From positions 1 to 45,787 of the forward strand of contig QZJT01000091.1 in the NCBI GenBank assembly GCA_003597935.1: 45,787 nt of DNA, in the 5' to 3' direction. Positions within the stretch are counted from its first letter, which is position 1. Every line of letters starts with the position of its first letter. The stretch comes from Phycisphaerales bacterium (GTDB lineage: Bacteria; Planctomycetota; Phycisphaerae; UBA1845). The translations under genes and the position numbers were made by a program. Of the stretch, positions 25,901-32,520 are shown piece by piece. The notes beneath the pieces were generated by a model. The model did not search any database. It was not told the origin of the DNA and saw only the letters and a program-made list of their open reading frames with translations.

Positions 25901-26753
25901 CTCGGAGGACCTGCTCTACACCGACGAAGACGAGGACCGCTGGATCGAATTCGTGGCCCAGCCGGCGCTGGAGCAGGTGAAGGACTCGCTGGCGATCTCG
26001 AAGTCGCTGCGGAAGGTGGTCCAGTTCGCGCCCCAGGTCGCCGGCGCCGCCAAGCAGAACGCCATGGCGGCAATCATCCTGGCGCTGGCGGCGATCGTGG
26101 CTTACGTGTGGATCCGCTTCGGGACCATGCAGTACGGCCTGGCGGGCATCGTGGCCCTGGTACACGACGTGGTGTGCGGCCTGGGGGCCGTCACGCTGGC
26201 GGACTTCCTGGCGGACACCGCGCTCGGCAGTTCGCTGGGGCTGGTGCCGATGAAGATCGACCTGCCCATGGTGGCGGCGCTGCTGACGCTGATCGGATAC
26301 AGCCTCAACGACACGATCGTCATCTTCGACCGCATCCGCGAGAACAAGGGCAAGGCCACCACGCTGACGGCGGCGCTCATCAATCAGAGCATCAACGAAA
26401 CGCTCTCGCGCACGGTGCTGACCTCGCTGACGACCTTCATCGTGGTCATCATGCTGTACCTGTTCGGCGGGCCGGGCATCCGCGGGTTCGCGTTCGTGCT
26501 GGGGATCGGTCTGATTGTGGGCACCTACAGCACCGTCGCCATCGCGACGCCGCTGCTCTACCGGCCGCTGGTGCTGGGCGCGCTGGTGCGCATGATCGTG
26601 GCCGTGTCCGCGATCGGCATGGTGTTCGTCGCCACGCCGAACTGGACCGCCCGGCTCGTGCTGTCGCTGATCATCGCGGCCGCCACGGTCCTATGGATGG
26701 TCCGGGCCAACGCCCCCACCCGCCGCGGCGGCCGGCTGGCGGTGGCGACGTAG
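22944..26753 (+). CDS. secDF: Protein translocase SecD-SecF fusion
   Basis: 1269 residues: both halves of the SecDF motor, which uses the proton gradient to pull exported proteins across the membrane after SecYEG. SecD part: first helix about 8-26, 'YGIDLQGGTSLLYEID', 'QLAIVLDGEMMSHATIQSRI', then five helices including 'LILTVGMAIDANVLIFERVREE'. SecF part: 'FDIEFLGGTSVQVDFKE', then helices with 'LLTLIGYSLNDTIVIFDRIREN'. The periplasmic domain between residues about 90 and 280 is much longer than in E. coli SecD, with a charged helical insertion. A second long periplasmic segment precedes the SecF helices. GTG start with GGAG about 10 nt upstream. No yajC is seen. Confidence 0.96.
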   Translation: MQEQGLTTKWVLVGVLILAAGLLVWPPDEKIKYGIDLQGGTSLLYEIDTTGLSEYEQRDLSERVMSILKDRVDPTGSLNLIWRPVGATRLEIQMPQPSEKAKKRRDAKNEAEAALKALNIEGRFSVEQALAKSGAEREAALDALVKGVPTRKVKLLALRVAHDARAADPGDADKVRAYEDAFEAVMDTNLNVQQLNDVLALKPGPHRDQEIGKLRAKHPAYEGLIDAYKSAYDLWARDKAALEDPSDLKRLLRGAGVLEFRILAERDPASPAHTKAQGDPQLRLPIADFVEELERRGPRPKAGDRYRWFPIKDLKDFMNLETDAEVLNFDETMDSRAQIVAKYAGRYYVLAHNDADFGLLRPRAGSTKRWKLTQARPDRDYDTGRNSVSFTLDAPGGDLFGELTGANVGRQLAIVLDGEMMSHATIQSRIGQRGQITGNFSRDDVADLVRVLEAGALPGRLKETPLMEKTVGPSIGADNREKGINASVWGFILVVVFIVFYYGLAAGLVADLALLMNLVLVLGIMAMLQATFTLPGIAGLILTVGMAIDANVLIFERVREERDRGVVFKKALNLGYEKALSTIVDANLTTMIICVILGYVGSEEVKGFAITLGLGIATSMFTALYVTRLVFTTLIARGVLSDFSMRRLIKRPSIDWLALRRYFWPISFVAVAAGLAFFLFESTTNPDAMFDIEFLGGTSVQVDFKEDATLPGGGEIRTEQVRAAITGSDRQQASVANWLDRAALELMEGAVVGSGTEAGQYTLTSDRLTGDQMRALTMNVLEARCDSIVAEGNRAIYVARTGMINSPQEFKALVQQAAAHVRDKVVSNLRGAKVQSVSEGELPAGQKPAPSFEIVTVETDRGLVQEAIVAVLGDQLKVDPAINFNTRIDDALTQEPFFAIRQEARYMSDVIGGDSNYDIHAYKGGVAIVVEDLDPPLTRKAFEQRLREASLRPEVGEAMAMSRYGVLPLSPEGPDQTCTEFAVLMVSEDLLYTDEDEDRWIEFVAQPALEQVKDSLAISKSLRKVVQFAPQVAGAAKQNAMAAIILALAAIVAYVWIRFGTMQYGLAGIVALVHDVVCGLGAVTLADFLADTALGSSLGLVPMKIDLPMVAALLTLIGYSLNDTIVIFDRIRENKGKATTLTAALINQSINETLSRTVLTSLTTFIVVIMLYLFGGPGIRGFAFVLGIGLIVGTYSTVAIATPLLYRPLVLGALVRMIVAVSAIGMVFVATPNWTARLVLSLIIAAATVLWMVRANAPTRRGGRLAVAT

Positions 26754-27206
26754 GATGAGGGTTAGAAGGTTGGAAGGTTGAAAGTTTCAAGGTTGGAAGG
26801 TTAAAGGGTTTAAGGTTGGAAGGTTGAAGGTTGGGGGTCGAAAGCCGAGGGTCGAGGGTCGTACCTCGGCGGTCGGAAGTCGAAAGGCGGGTGACGGATC
26901 GCGGCTGAGTCGCGCCGCCCGATCGGCCGTCAGTAGCGAGCCGCGGGCTTGAAGCCCGCGTGGAGTTTCCGCCCGGGAAGTCGCTCCGACTCGCGCACGA
27001 TCATTCAGGTTCCACAGAAGCCGAAGCCCGACCTCACAGTTTCGGCGCAGAGAATTCGACACTCGCCGATCGCGATACGCCATTCGCCACACGACTCTCG
27101 ACCGTCAACCTTCAAACCTTACAACCTTCAACCTTCTAACCTCAAAACCTCCAAACCGTTCCCGCGTTCCCATTCTTGCCGTGAAGCGGCTTCGCCCGGC
27201 GCACGT
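26754..27206. repeat. Repeat island between secDF and the PD40 gene
   Basis: No gene. Left: an array of GGTTGGAAGGTTGAA-type 7-bp units (26761-26835) running into GGTCGAGGGTCG units. Middle: the palindrome CGCGGGCTTGAAGCCCGCG (26943-26961). Right: the inverse array CCTTCAACCTTCTAACC (about 27108-27155). The two arrays are complementary and could fold on each other. Confidence 0.75.
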
Positions 27207-29237
27207 TCACTCCTCCACGCGGACCGACCAGATCTCGCTGTTGCCGTCCGGGTTTTTGTCGTCCGTCTGGTCCGGATAGAACTCGAAGCCGGTGCCGGCG
27301 ATGATGAGGGTCGTGCCATCATCGGTGATCGTCGGGCTGACCGTGCGCGCCCCAATGCCCACGTCCTTGAGCGTGCCTGCGCCGACGTTGGCGCGGAAGT
27401 TGCGCTGAGTGTACGCGAACGACCAGCGAGTCGAGAAGGAGACGAACCGGCCGTCGGGCGTGATGCGCGGCCGGCCCAGGGCGTCGTCCCCGGCGGGGAA
27501 GTCCACCCGCTGGCGGGCGAGGATGGACTGGAGGCCGCCGCTGGCGCCGAGCAGGGCCAGTACGTAGTCCTCCGAATCGGTCACGGCCGGGTCGTTCGTC
27601 CATACGGCGATGAGGGCGCCGTCGCGGCCCAGGCCGGGCGCCTGGTACGACGCCGACCACGTCGAGCCGCCCGCCGACAGGGTGCTGACCTGCGTCACCG
27701 CTCCGGACGGAACGCTCATCAGGAAAAGCTGGTTTCTGCCGTCGGGATTGGATCCGACCGGATTGCGGTTGGAGATGAATGCGATCGTGGCTCCGTCCGC
27801 TGACAGGGCATAGTCCGAGAATGAGAGTTCATCCGCAAAGACCACCGACATCTGGGGGTTCCCCTGCGCGTCCGTCGCCCGCAAGCGCGTTTCCACCGCG
27901 CAGCCGAAGGTCGGGCATTCCGCGTCGTTCTCGATCCACACGACGACCCGGCCGTCGGCGCTGACGCGGGGGCCGCCGGCCGTGTCCTTGGTGATGCCGC
28001 CGGCCAGCGTATCCAGCCCGCTCAACTGCGTCAGCGCCCCGCCGCCCACGTCGTAGGCGTAGATCTGCTCGGTTCCGGTCGCGCCGGTGTCGAGCAGGTC
28101 GCCGTCGGAGCCGAACACCACCACGGAGCCGTCGCCGCTGACGAAGGGCGAATAGTTGGTGACGTCATACGTGTTGTCGGACGTGTTGGTGATCGACGTG
28201 GTCTGCGTAACCTGGCGCTTGGCGCCGCCGACCATCACCACGACTTCGGCGTTGGGTACGCCGTCGCTCTCGCCGGTCAGGTCGACGTTGGACAAGTACG
28301 CGATGACGGTCCCGTCCCCGCTGACGGTCCCGTACTCGTTGTAGGTGTCCGTTCCCTTGTCGGGATCCTGGTCCGTGTCGCCCGTCAGGTTGGTGTACAC
28401 CAGGCCGTTATCGGGGCCCTCGTCGGGCGGAGGGGGGTCGTCCGGCGGAGGATCGTCCGGCGGTGGATCATCCGGAGGGTCGTCCGGGGGGGGGTCGTCG
28501 ACGGGCGGGTCCTGGTCATCGCCGTCGCCGCCGTCGCCGTCTGGAGGATCGTTCACGTCGCCGCCGTCATCGACTGGCGGCGGACCGTCGTCCCCATCCG
28601 GATCGGCGGGATCGTCCGAATCGCCGTCGCCGTCGTCCGGCGCTTCATCCCCCAACGCGTCGGGATCGTTGAAGCCGAAGGCAATCTGCGACAGGACGAT
28701 GGTGCCGTTGAAGTTCCCTTCGACTTCGACGCACAGCGTGAAGGCGCCGGTCATGACGCTGGCCAGGGCGGCGTCCGGCAACACGTGGAACGTGGTGTCC
28801 AGTTCCGGCTCGTTGTTCTCGACGGTCACGGTGAAGGTCCCCCCCGCCGCGCCCGATTCACAGGGGTCAGCGGCGTCGGCGCCGGCGATGCGGAACCGCA
28901 GCGCGAACGTGCCGGTCACCGGTTGGGGCGCTTCGATGCCCTGCCCGGAGTCGAGCGGCGTGACCTGGATGTCCGACGCGCTGAGCCGGAGCGTGGCGAC
29001 TTGGGGCTGTGAACTCGGCGGAGCGAGGTTGGTGATGCGGGCGCTGTTGGAGACCGGCGTTCCGACGGTGACGTTGAACACACCGGACGGTCCCAATCCG
29101 ACCGAGATCGTGATCGGTTCGCTGTTGCCGAGCGTGCCCGGTGAAAGCGTCACCTGGCAGGCCGTGAGCAGGAAACCCGTGACGGAGGCGGTGGCCAGGC
29201 CGATCAGTCCGCCGCGGCGCGTCAGGTTGGTAGCCAT
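27207..29237 (-). CDS. PD40/WD40-like beta-propeller lipoprotein with Asp/Pro linker
   Basis: 676 residues. The N-terminus 'NLTRRGGLIGLATASVTGF' resembles a twin-arginine signal and ends in the lipobox LLTAC (Cys27), so the protein is probably an exported lipoprotein. Residues about 30-190 form a beta-sandwich-like domain; about 195-290 is a linker almost wholly of Asp, Pro and Gly (DDPPPDDPP repeats). The rest is a TolB/PD40-type propeller with repeated 'SADGRVVVWIEND', 'SGDGTVIAYLSN' and 'TPDGRFVSFSTRW' blades. Propellers bind proteins or glycans; the partner is unknown. ATG 29237 has GGAG in its leader, and a 9-bp hairpin (29254-29275) sits just upstream. Confidence 0.85.
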   Translation of the reverse strand: MATNLTRRGGLIGLATASVTGFLLTACQVTLSPGTLGNSEPITISVGLGPSGVFNVTVGTPVSNSARITNLAPPSSQPQVATLRLSASDIQVTPLDSGQGIEAPQPVTGTFALRFRIAGADAADPCESGAAGGTFTVTVENNEPELDTTFHVLPDAALASVMTGAFTLCVEVEGNFNGTIVLSQIAFGFNDPDALGDEAPDDGDGDSDDPADPDGDDGPPPVDDGGDVNDPPDGDGGDGDDQDPPVDDPPPDDPPDDPPPDDPPPDDPPPPDEGPDNGLVYTNLTGDTDQDPDKGTDTYNEYGTVSGDGTVIAYLSNVDLTGESDGVPNAEVVVMVGGAKRQVTQTTSITNTSDNTYDVTNYSPFVSGDGSVVVFGSDGDLLDTGATGTEQIYAYDVGGGALTQLSGLDTLAGGITKDTAGGPRVSADGRVVVWIENDAECPTFGCAVETRLRATDAQGNPQMSVVFADELSFSDYALSADGATIAFISNRNPVGSNPDGRNQLFLMSVPSGAVTQVSTLSAGGSTWSASYQAPGLGRDGALIAVWTNDPAVTDSEDYVLALLGASGGLQSILARQRVDFPAGDDALGRPRITPDGRFVSFSTRWSFAYTQRNFRANVGAGTLKDVGIGARTVSPTITDDGTTLIIAGTGFEFYPDQTDDKNPDGNSEIWSVRVEE

Positions 29238-29253
29238 GAATCGAAACTCCATG

Positions 29254-29275
29254 GCGTCGTGCGTGGGCACGACGC
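29254..29275 (-). promoter_or_regulatory. Hairpin in the 5' leader of the PD40 gene
   Basis: GCGTCGTGC - GTGG - GCACGACGC: a perfect 9-bp stem with a 4-nt loop ending 4 nt from the GGAG ribosome binding site of the minus-strand gene. It could shield or expose the start, or stabilise the mRNA. Confidence 0.5.
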
Positions 29276-29400
29276 GAAAGGTAGAGGCTCTCGCGCATAT
29301 CGGCGCGTTGCGGGGGCAGAATGAGGCGTCCGCAGAACGCGGGCGGATGGCGTCCACGGGTTCGAGCATGGCGGGCGTTATCGCTCTTTCCCTGGTTGAA

Positions 29401-29733
29401 CTAACCGCTCAGGGCGGATTCGGCAACGGCCCTTCCGATCGCACAGGCATACACGCTCGCCGGGACGAAGGTGATCTCGACGCCCTCTTCCCTGCGCGCC
29501 GCGAACTTCGTCCGCGTCGTCACCAGCAACCGGGATACGGCGTTGCGCCGGCAGAATCGCAGAGCGCCCGTAAGTTCCGCCGGATTGCGGAAGGCGCGGT
29601 CCGACCATTTGATTTCGGCCGCCCAGGCGAGCTTCCCGGCGGCCGAAGAGACCAGATCGACCTCGCCGCCGCTCCAGCGGGCGAAGAAAAGCGGAACGCG
29701 ACGGTGAAACCACTGGGACTCGCCGACCCCTGA
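29401..29733 (-). pseudogene. C-terminal remnant of an AAA-family ATPase (DUF4143)
   Basis: The minus strand reads 'RVPLFFARWSGGEVDLV', 'AWAAEIKWSDRAFRNPAEL', 'GALRFCRRNAVSRLLVTTRT' and 'EGVEITFVPASVYACAIGR', ending in TAG at 29401-29403. This resembles the nuclease-like C-terminal DUF4143 part of ATPases that are about 400 residues long. Only about 105 codons remain: a TAA cuts the frame next to the palindrome at 29735-29756, and no start codon is available. It is therefore a 5'-deleted fragment left by rearrangement. Confidence 0.65.
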
Positions 29734-29734
29734 T

Positions 29735-29756
29735 TAACGTCAATCGACTGACGTTA
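29735..29756. promoter_or_regulatory. Palindromic operator candidate
   Basis: TAACGTCA - ATCGAC - TGACGTTA: perfect 8-bp arms with a 6-nt spacer, typical of a dimeric regulator site. The right arm overlaps the -35 of the promoter at 29748-29775. Confidence 0.5.
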
Positions 29757-29775
29757 TTGAATAATCGGCTATAAG
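29748..29775 (+). promoter_or_regulatory. Promoter for the asparaginase-type gene
   Basis: CTGACG (29748-29753), a 16-nt spacer and TATAAG (29770-29775), about 145 nt before the ATG at 29921. The -35 lies inside the palindrome. Confidence 0.45.
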
Positions 29776-29920
29776 TGCCTGCCAGGTTTGGTCTTAGCGG
29801 CAGCACATCCGGACGGCGCACCGGTTTCCGCATCGCCATTGGACAAGTCGCGTCGCTCGGCTCAAAATCGACTCGCAAGGCGGGCGCAAACACAAAGCCG
29901 CCGGCCTCAAGGAGATCGCC

Positions 29921-31048
29921 ATGTCGGATTATTCGCGAAGGCAGTTTCTGGGCGCGGCCGCGACGGCGGCAGTGGCGGGGGGGGTGACGCCGGCGCTGGC
30001 GGTGCAGGGCGCGCCGGGTGGGACGCGCGTGCCGGGGTCGGCCGCAGGCATGGCCCCTTCGCCGTTCGCTCAGGAGTCAGCCGTCGGCGTCGCGGCGTCG
30101 CGGCCGGTGGTGATCGCCAGCGGCAACGGGCTGCGGGCGACCGAAAAGGCGATGGCCATGCTGGTGGAGGGCGCTGATCCGCTCACAGCGGTGATCGCGG
30201 GCGTCAACATCGTCGAGGAAGACCCGAAGGACAACAGCGTCGGCTACGGCGGGATCCCCAATGAGGACGGCGTGGTCGAGCTGGATTCGTGCGTGATGTA
30301 CGGACCGACCCATCAGGCCGGGGCGGTGGCGGCGCTGCGCAACATCAAGACGCCGTCGCGGGTCGCACGGCTGGTGATGGAGCGGACCGACCACGTGCTG
30401 CTGGTGGGAGAGGGGGCGTTGCGCTTCGCCCGCGCCCACGGCTTCGAGGAGGTCAACCTGCTGACCGACGAGGCGCGGGAGATATGGCTGAGGTGGAAGG
30501 AACGCCACTCGGACGACGATGACTGGCTGTCGCCGCCGGAGCAGGGAAACGGCGGGGCTCAGTCGAAGGCCCGCGACATCCTGCGCACCTACGGCACGAT
30601 CAACTGCTGCGCCGTCACCGCCGGTGGGGACCTGGCCGGGGTGACGACGACCAGTGGGTTGAGCTACAAGATCCCCGGCCGGGTAGGGGATTCGCCGATC
30701 ATCGGCGCGGGCCTGTACGTCGAAAACGAGGTGGGCGCGGCCGGCAGCACCGGCCGGGGCGAGGCCGTGATCCAGATCTGCGGCTCGCACACGGTGGTCG
30801 AGGCGATGCGGCACGGGATGTCGCCGCAGGAGGCATGCCTGCACGCCTGCAAGCGCATCGCCGACTGCACCAGGGTCGATCGCCTGCGCGACGCGAAGGG
30901 ACGGCCCAACTTCGATGTGAAGTTCTACGCCGTCGCCAGGGACGGGCGCCACGGGGCGGCGTCGATCTGGTCCGGCGGCCACTACGCCGTGTTCGCCGAC
31001 GGCCGCAACCGGCACGAACCGATCGTCGGCCTGTACGAGCACGACTGA
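29921..31048 (+). CDS. N4-(beta-N-acetylglucosaminyl)-L-asparaginase-type Ntn hydrolase, Tat-exported
   Basis: 375 residues. The N-terminus 'DYSRRQFLGAAATAAVAGG' is a clear twin-arginine signal, so the protein is exported folded. The body is an asparaginase-2/glycosylasparaginase: 'VEEDPKDNSVGYGGIPNEDGVVELDSCVMYG', and the self-cleavage site 'YGTINCCAVT' where Thr226 becomes the N-terminal nucleophile, followed by 'GDSPIIGAGLYVENEVGAAGSTGRGE'. Enzymes of this family cleave the GlcNAc-Asn link of glycoproteins or act on beta-aspartyl peptides; both subunits come from this one chain. An in-periplasm role in breaking down glycopeptides is inferred. AAGGAG lies 8 nt before the ATG. Confidence 0.93.
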   Translation: MSDYSRRQFLGAAATAAVAGGVTPALAVQGAPGGTRVPGSAAGMAPSPFAQESAVGVAASRPVVIASGNGLRATEKAMAMLVEGADPLTAVIAGVNIVEEDPKDNSVGYGGIPNEDGVVELDSCVMYGPTHQAGAVAALRNIKTPSRVARLVMERTDHVLLVGEGALRFARAHGFEEVNLLTDEAREIWLRWKERHSDDDDWLSPPEQGNGGAQSKARDILRTYGTINCCAVTAGGDLAGVTTTSGLSYKIPGRVGDSPIIGAGLYVENEVGAAGSTGRGEAVIQICGSHTVVEAMRHGMSPQEACLHACKRIADCTRVDRLRDAKGRPNFDVKFYAVARDGRHGAASIWSGGHYAVFADGRNRHEPIVGLYEHD

Positions 31049-31079
31049 CGGGAACCGGAAAAAATTCCCGTCGACCCCC

Positions 31080-31107
31080 TTGACCTGCCGACGGATGATG
31101 CTATACT
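31080..31107 (+). promoter_or_regulatory. Strong sigma70-type promoter for the structured RNA
   Basis: TTGACC (31080-31085), a 16-nt spacer and TATACT (31102-31107). Transcription is expected near 31113-31115, right at the first hairpin. Confidence 0.7.
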
Positions 31108-31113
31108 GACAGT

Positions 31114-31336
31114 GCCCGAGAGGGGTTCTCTCGGCTGGTGTTTCAGCGATGCAATCTCTGGCCCTGTTCCAACTCATTCACGATGCGCGACACGCCGGCG
31201 GCGCCATTCAGCGCCCGTGCGTGTTCATGTCGTGGATGGTCGTAGGCAACACGTGCCCCCCCGACCCTCCGTAGGGATTGCACCGCAAAAGCGTTTCAGC
31301 AAGCCCTGCGGAGAAGACCTCCGCAGGGCTTTTTTA
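31114..31336 (+). ncRNA. Structured non-coding RNA, 6S-like hairpin with central bubble
   Basis: About 220 nt between a strong promoter and an intrinsic terminator, with no convincing protein frame. The 5' end forms a hairpin (31116-31122 with 31128-31134). The core is one long irregular hairpin: 31146-31156 pairs with 31276-31286 (GCGATGCAATC / GATTGCACCGC, one mismatch); 31174-31183 with 31230-31239 (10 bp, two G-U); 31190-31195 with 31219-31224 (ACACGC / GCGTGT); and a GGCGC/GCGCC tip. Between the first two stems lies a large bubble (31157-31173 opposite 31240-31275), whose 3' side can form a small GGCA/TGCC hairpin. This is the architecture of 6S RNA, which binds RNA polymerase by imitating an open promoter. 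An attenuating leader of the GNAT gene is the main alternative. Confidence 0.55.
31302..31336 (+). terminator. Intrinsic terminator of the structured RNA
   Basis: A 12-bp GC-rich stem (31302-31313 with 31319-31330, AGCCCTGCGGAG / CTCCGCAGGGCT), a 5-nt loop, and a run of six T. It is the clearest terminator in the window. Confidence 0.85.
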
Positions 31337-31410
31337 ATGGAAGTTCGGTGACGCCGTTGCACGGCGGGCGGCGCGGCGAGGAGCGTCCGCGCACGATCGG
31401 AGTCGGAAAC

Positions 31411-31995
31411 ATGAGCAGCCGCTTCTACGTGGGTGAGAGGATCTCCTTGCGGGCGCTGGAGCCGTCGGACGCGGCGGTGATCGCGCCATGGTTCAACGAC
31501 CCGCAGAACTGGATCACCCTGGACCGCTGCCATCCGATGAGCGTCCTTCGGGAAAGGGAATTTATTGAGCACCTGTACCAGTCGCAGTCGGAACTCGTAC
31601 TCGGCATCGTGCGGGCGGCGGACGACCAGTTAGTCGGCGTGACCGGTCTGCACCAGATCGATCCGGTCAGCCGGCGGGCGGTGTTCGGGATTCTGATCGG
31701 CCGCGAGTATCAGAACCTGGGACTCGGCTCGGAGGCGGTGCGGCTGATGGCGCGATACGCGTTTTTCGAGCTGAACCTGAACCGGATCAGTCTGTCGGTC
31801 TATGCGTTCAACCGCCGCGGCGTCCGCGTGTATGAGCGGGCCGGCTTCGTCCGCGAGGGTTGCTCGCGGAAATCGAAGTGGCGCCACGGCGCGTTTCACG
31901 ACGAGCTGCACTACGGCCTGCTGCGCGACGACTTCGAGGACACGGAGCGCGAGCAGGTCGACGACGGCGCGCGGCTGGCGTCCATGGCGACGTGA
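31411..31995 (+). CDS. GNAT-family N-acetyltransferase (RimJ/RimL-like)
   Basis: 194 residues. 'RISLRALEPSDAAVIAPWFND' at the start, then 'FGILIGREYQNLGLGSEAVRL' with the acetyl-CoA pyrophosphate-binding loop, and 'LNRISLSVYAFNRRGVRVYERAGFVREG' are the standard RimJ-type blocks. These enzymes acetylate protein N-termini, ribosomal proteins or small amines; the target is unknown. ATG 31411 with GGAG 8 nt upstream is preferred over an upstream start at 31348 that lies in the terminator-proximal region. The gene stands directly after the terminator of the structured RNA. Confidence 0.88.
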   Translation: MSSRFYVGERISLRALEPSDAAVIAPWFNDPQNWITLDRCHPMSVLREREFIEHLYQSQSELVLGIVRAADDQLVGVTGLHQIDPVSRRAVFGILIGREYQNLGLGSEAVRLMARYAFFELNLNRISLSVYAFNRRGVRVYERAGFVREGCSRKSKWRHGAFHDELHYGLLRDDFEDTEREQVDDGARLASMAT

Positions 31996-32520
31996 CCATG
32001 TGGCACCGGTTTCCAACCGGTGATCTGAGTGTGGCACCGGCTTCCAGCCGGTGTCTTCAGAAGACTCCCGGCATGAATGCCGGGGCTCTGAGGTGATGAA
32101 CTGAAATGCGGGAGAAGATACGTCCGGGGAGACGTCACTTCCCGCAGGACAGACTGGTCGCCCGCCGAAGCGGGCGAAGACAACCTGAAACGCCGGCCAC
32201 CGGATGCCGGACGGCTCGTTTCCGCCGGCGCGGCCGCCGATCGCCACGCCTGGGCGCGTTGCCGACTTCCGTCGGAGCGCGCCGGGGGCGGCGACCGCGG
32301 CCGTGCCGCGGAAGAACCGAAAGGAGGTGCGCGTTGGGTCGTAGAATCGGCCGGCGTTTCGACGAATCGAGGCCGCCGCCCGGCATCCGCACATTTCCGT
32401 TCCAAACGCAGTGAATCGACGGTCGCGCGCGTTCGTTGGCGAGAGGGGCTCTGTCAATCGAACGGGCGCGATCCGTCTTTCTGGGCCGCGAGCCACACGC
32501 CCTGCCCGCCGAGCAGTGCG
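31996..32520. repeat. Repeat-bearing gap with REP-like palindromes
   Basis: ACCGGTTTCCAACCGGT (32005-32021), CACCGGCTTCCAGCCGGTG (32035-32053) and a GGCATGAATGCCGGGGCTC palindrome (32068-32091) follow the GNAT gene. The remaining 400 bp contain only the doubtful 26-codon frame at 32334. Confidence 0.7.
32334..32414 (+). CDS. Doubtful 26-residue Arg-rich peptide
   Basis: TTG start 6 nt after a perfect AGGAGG (32322-32327), encoding a basic peptide beginning '(M)GRRIGRRFDESRPPPG'. The ribosome binding site is the only support: there is no recognised homologue and no promoter was found. Confidence 0.2.
   Translation: MGRRIGRRFDESRPPPGIRTFPFQTQ

Noticed and set aside
22959-26165. Very long open frame on the minus strand opposite secDF
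   Set aside because: It is an antisense shadow of a high-GC gene; the translation is His/Arg/Gln-rich with no family features.
31112-31351. 79-codon frame across the structured RNA
   Set aside because: It would start at or before the transcription start, has no ribosome binding site and ends beyond the terminator.
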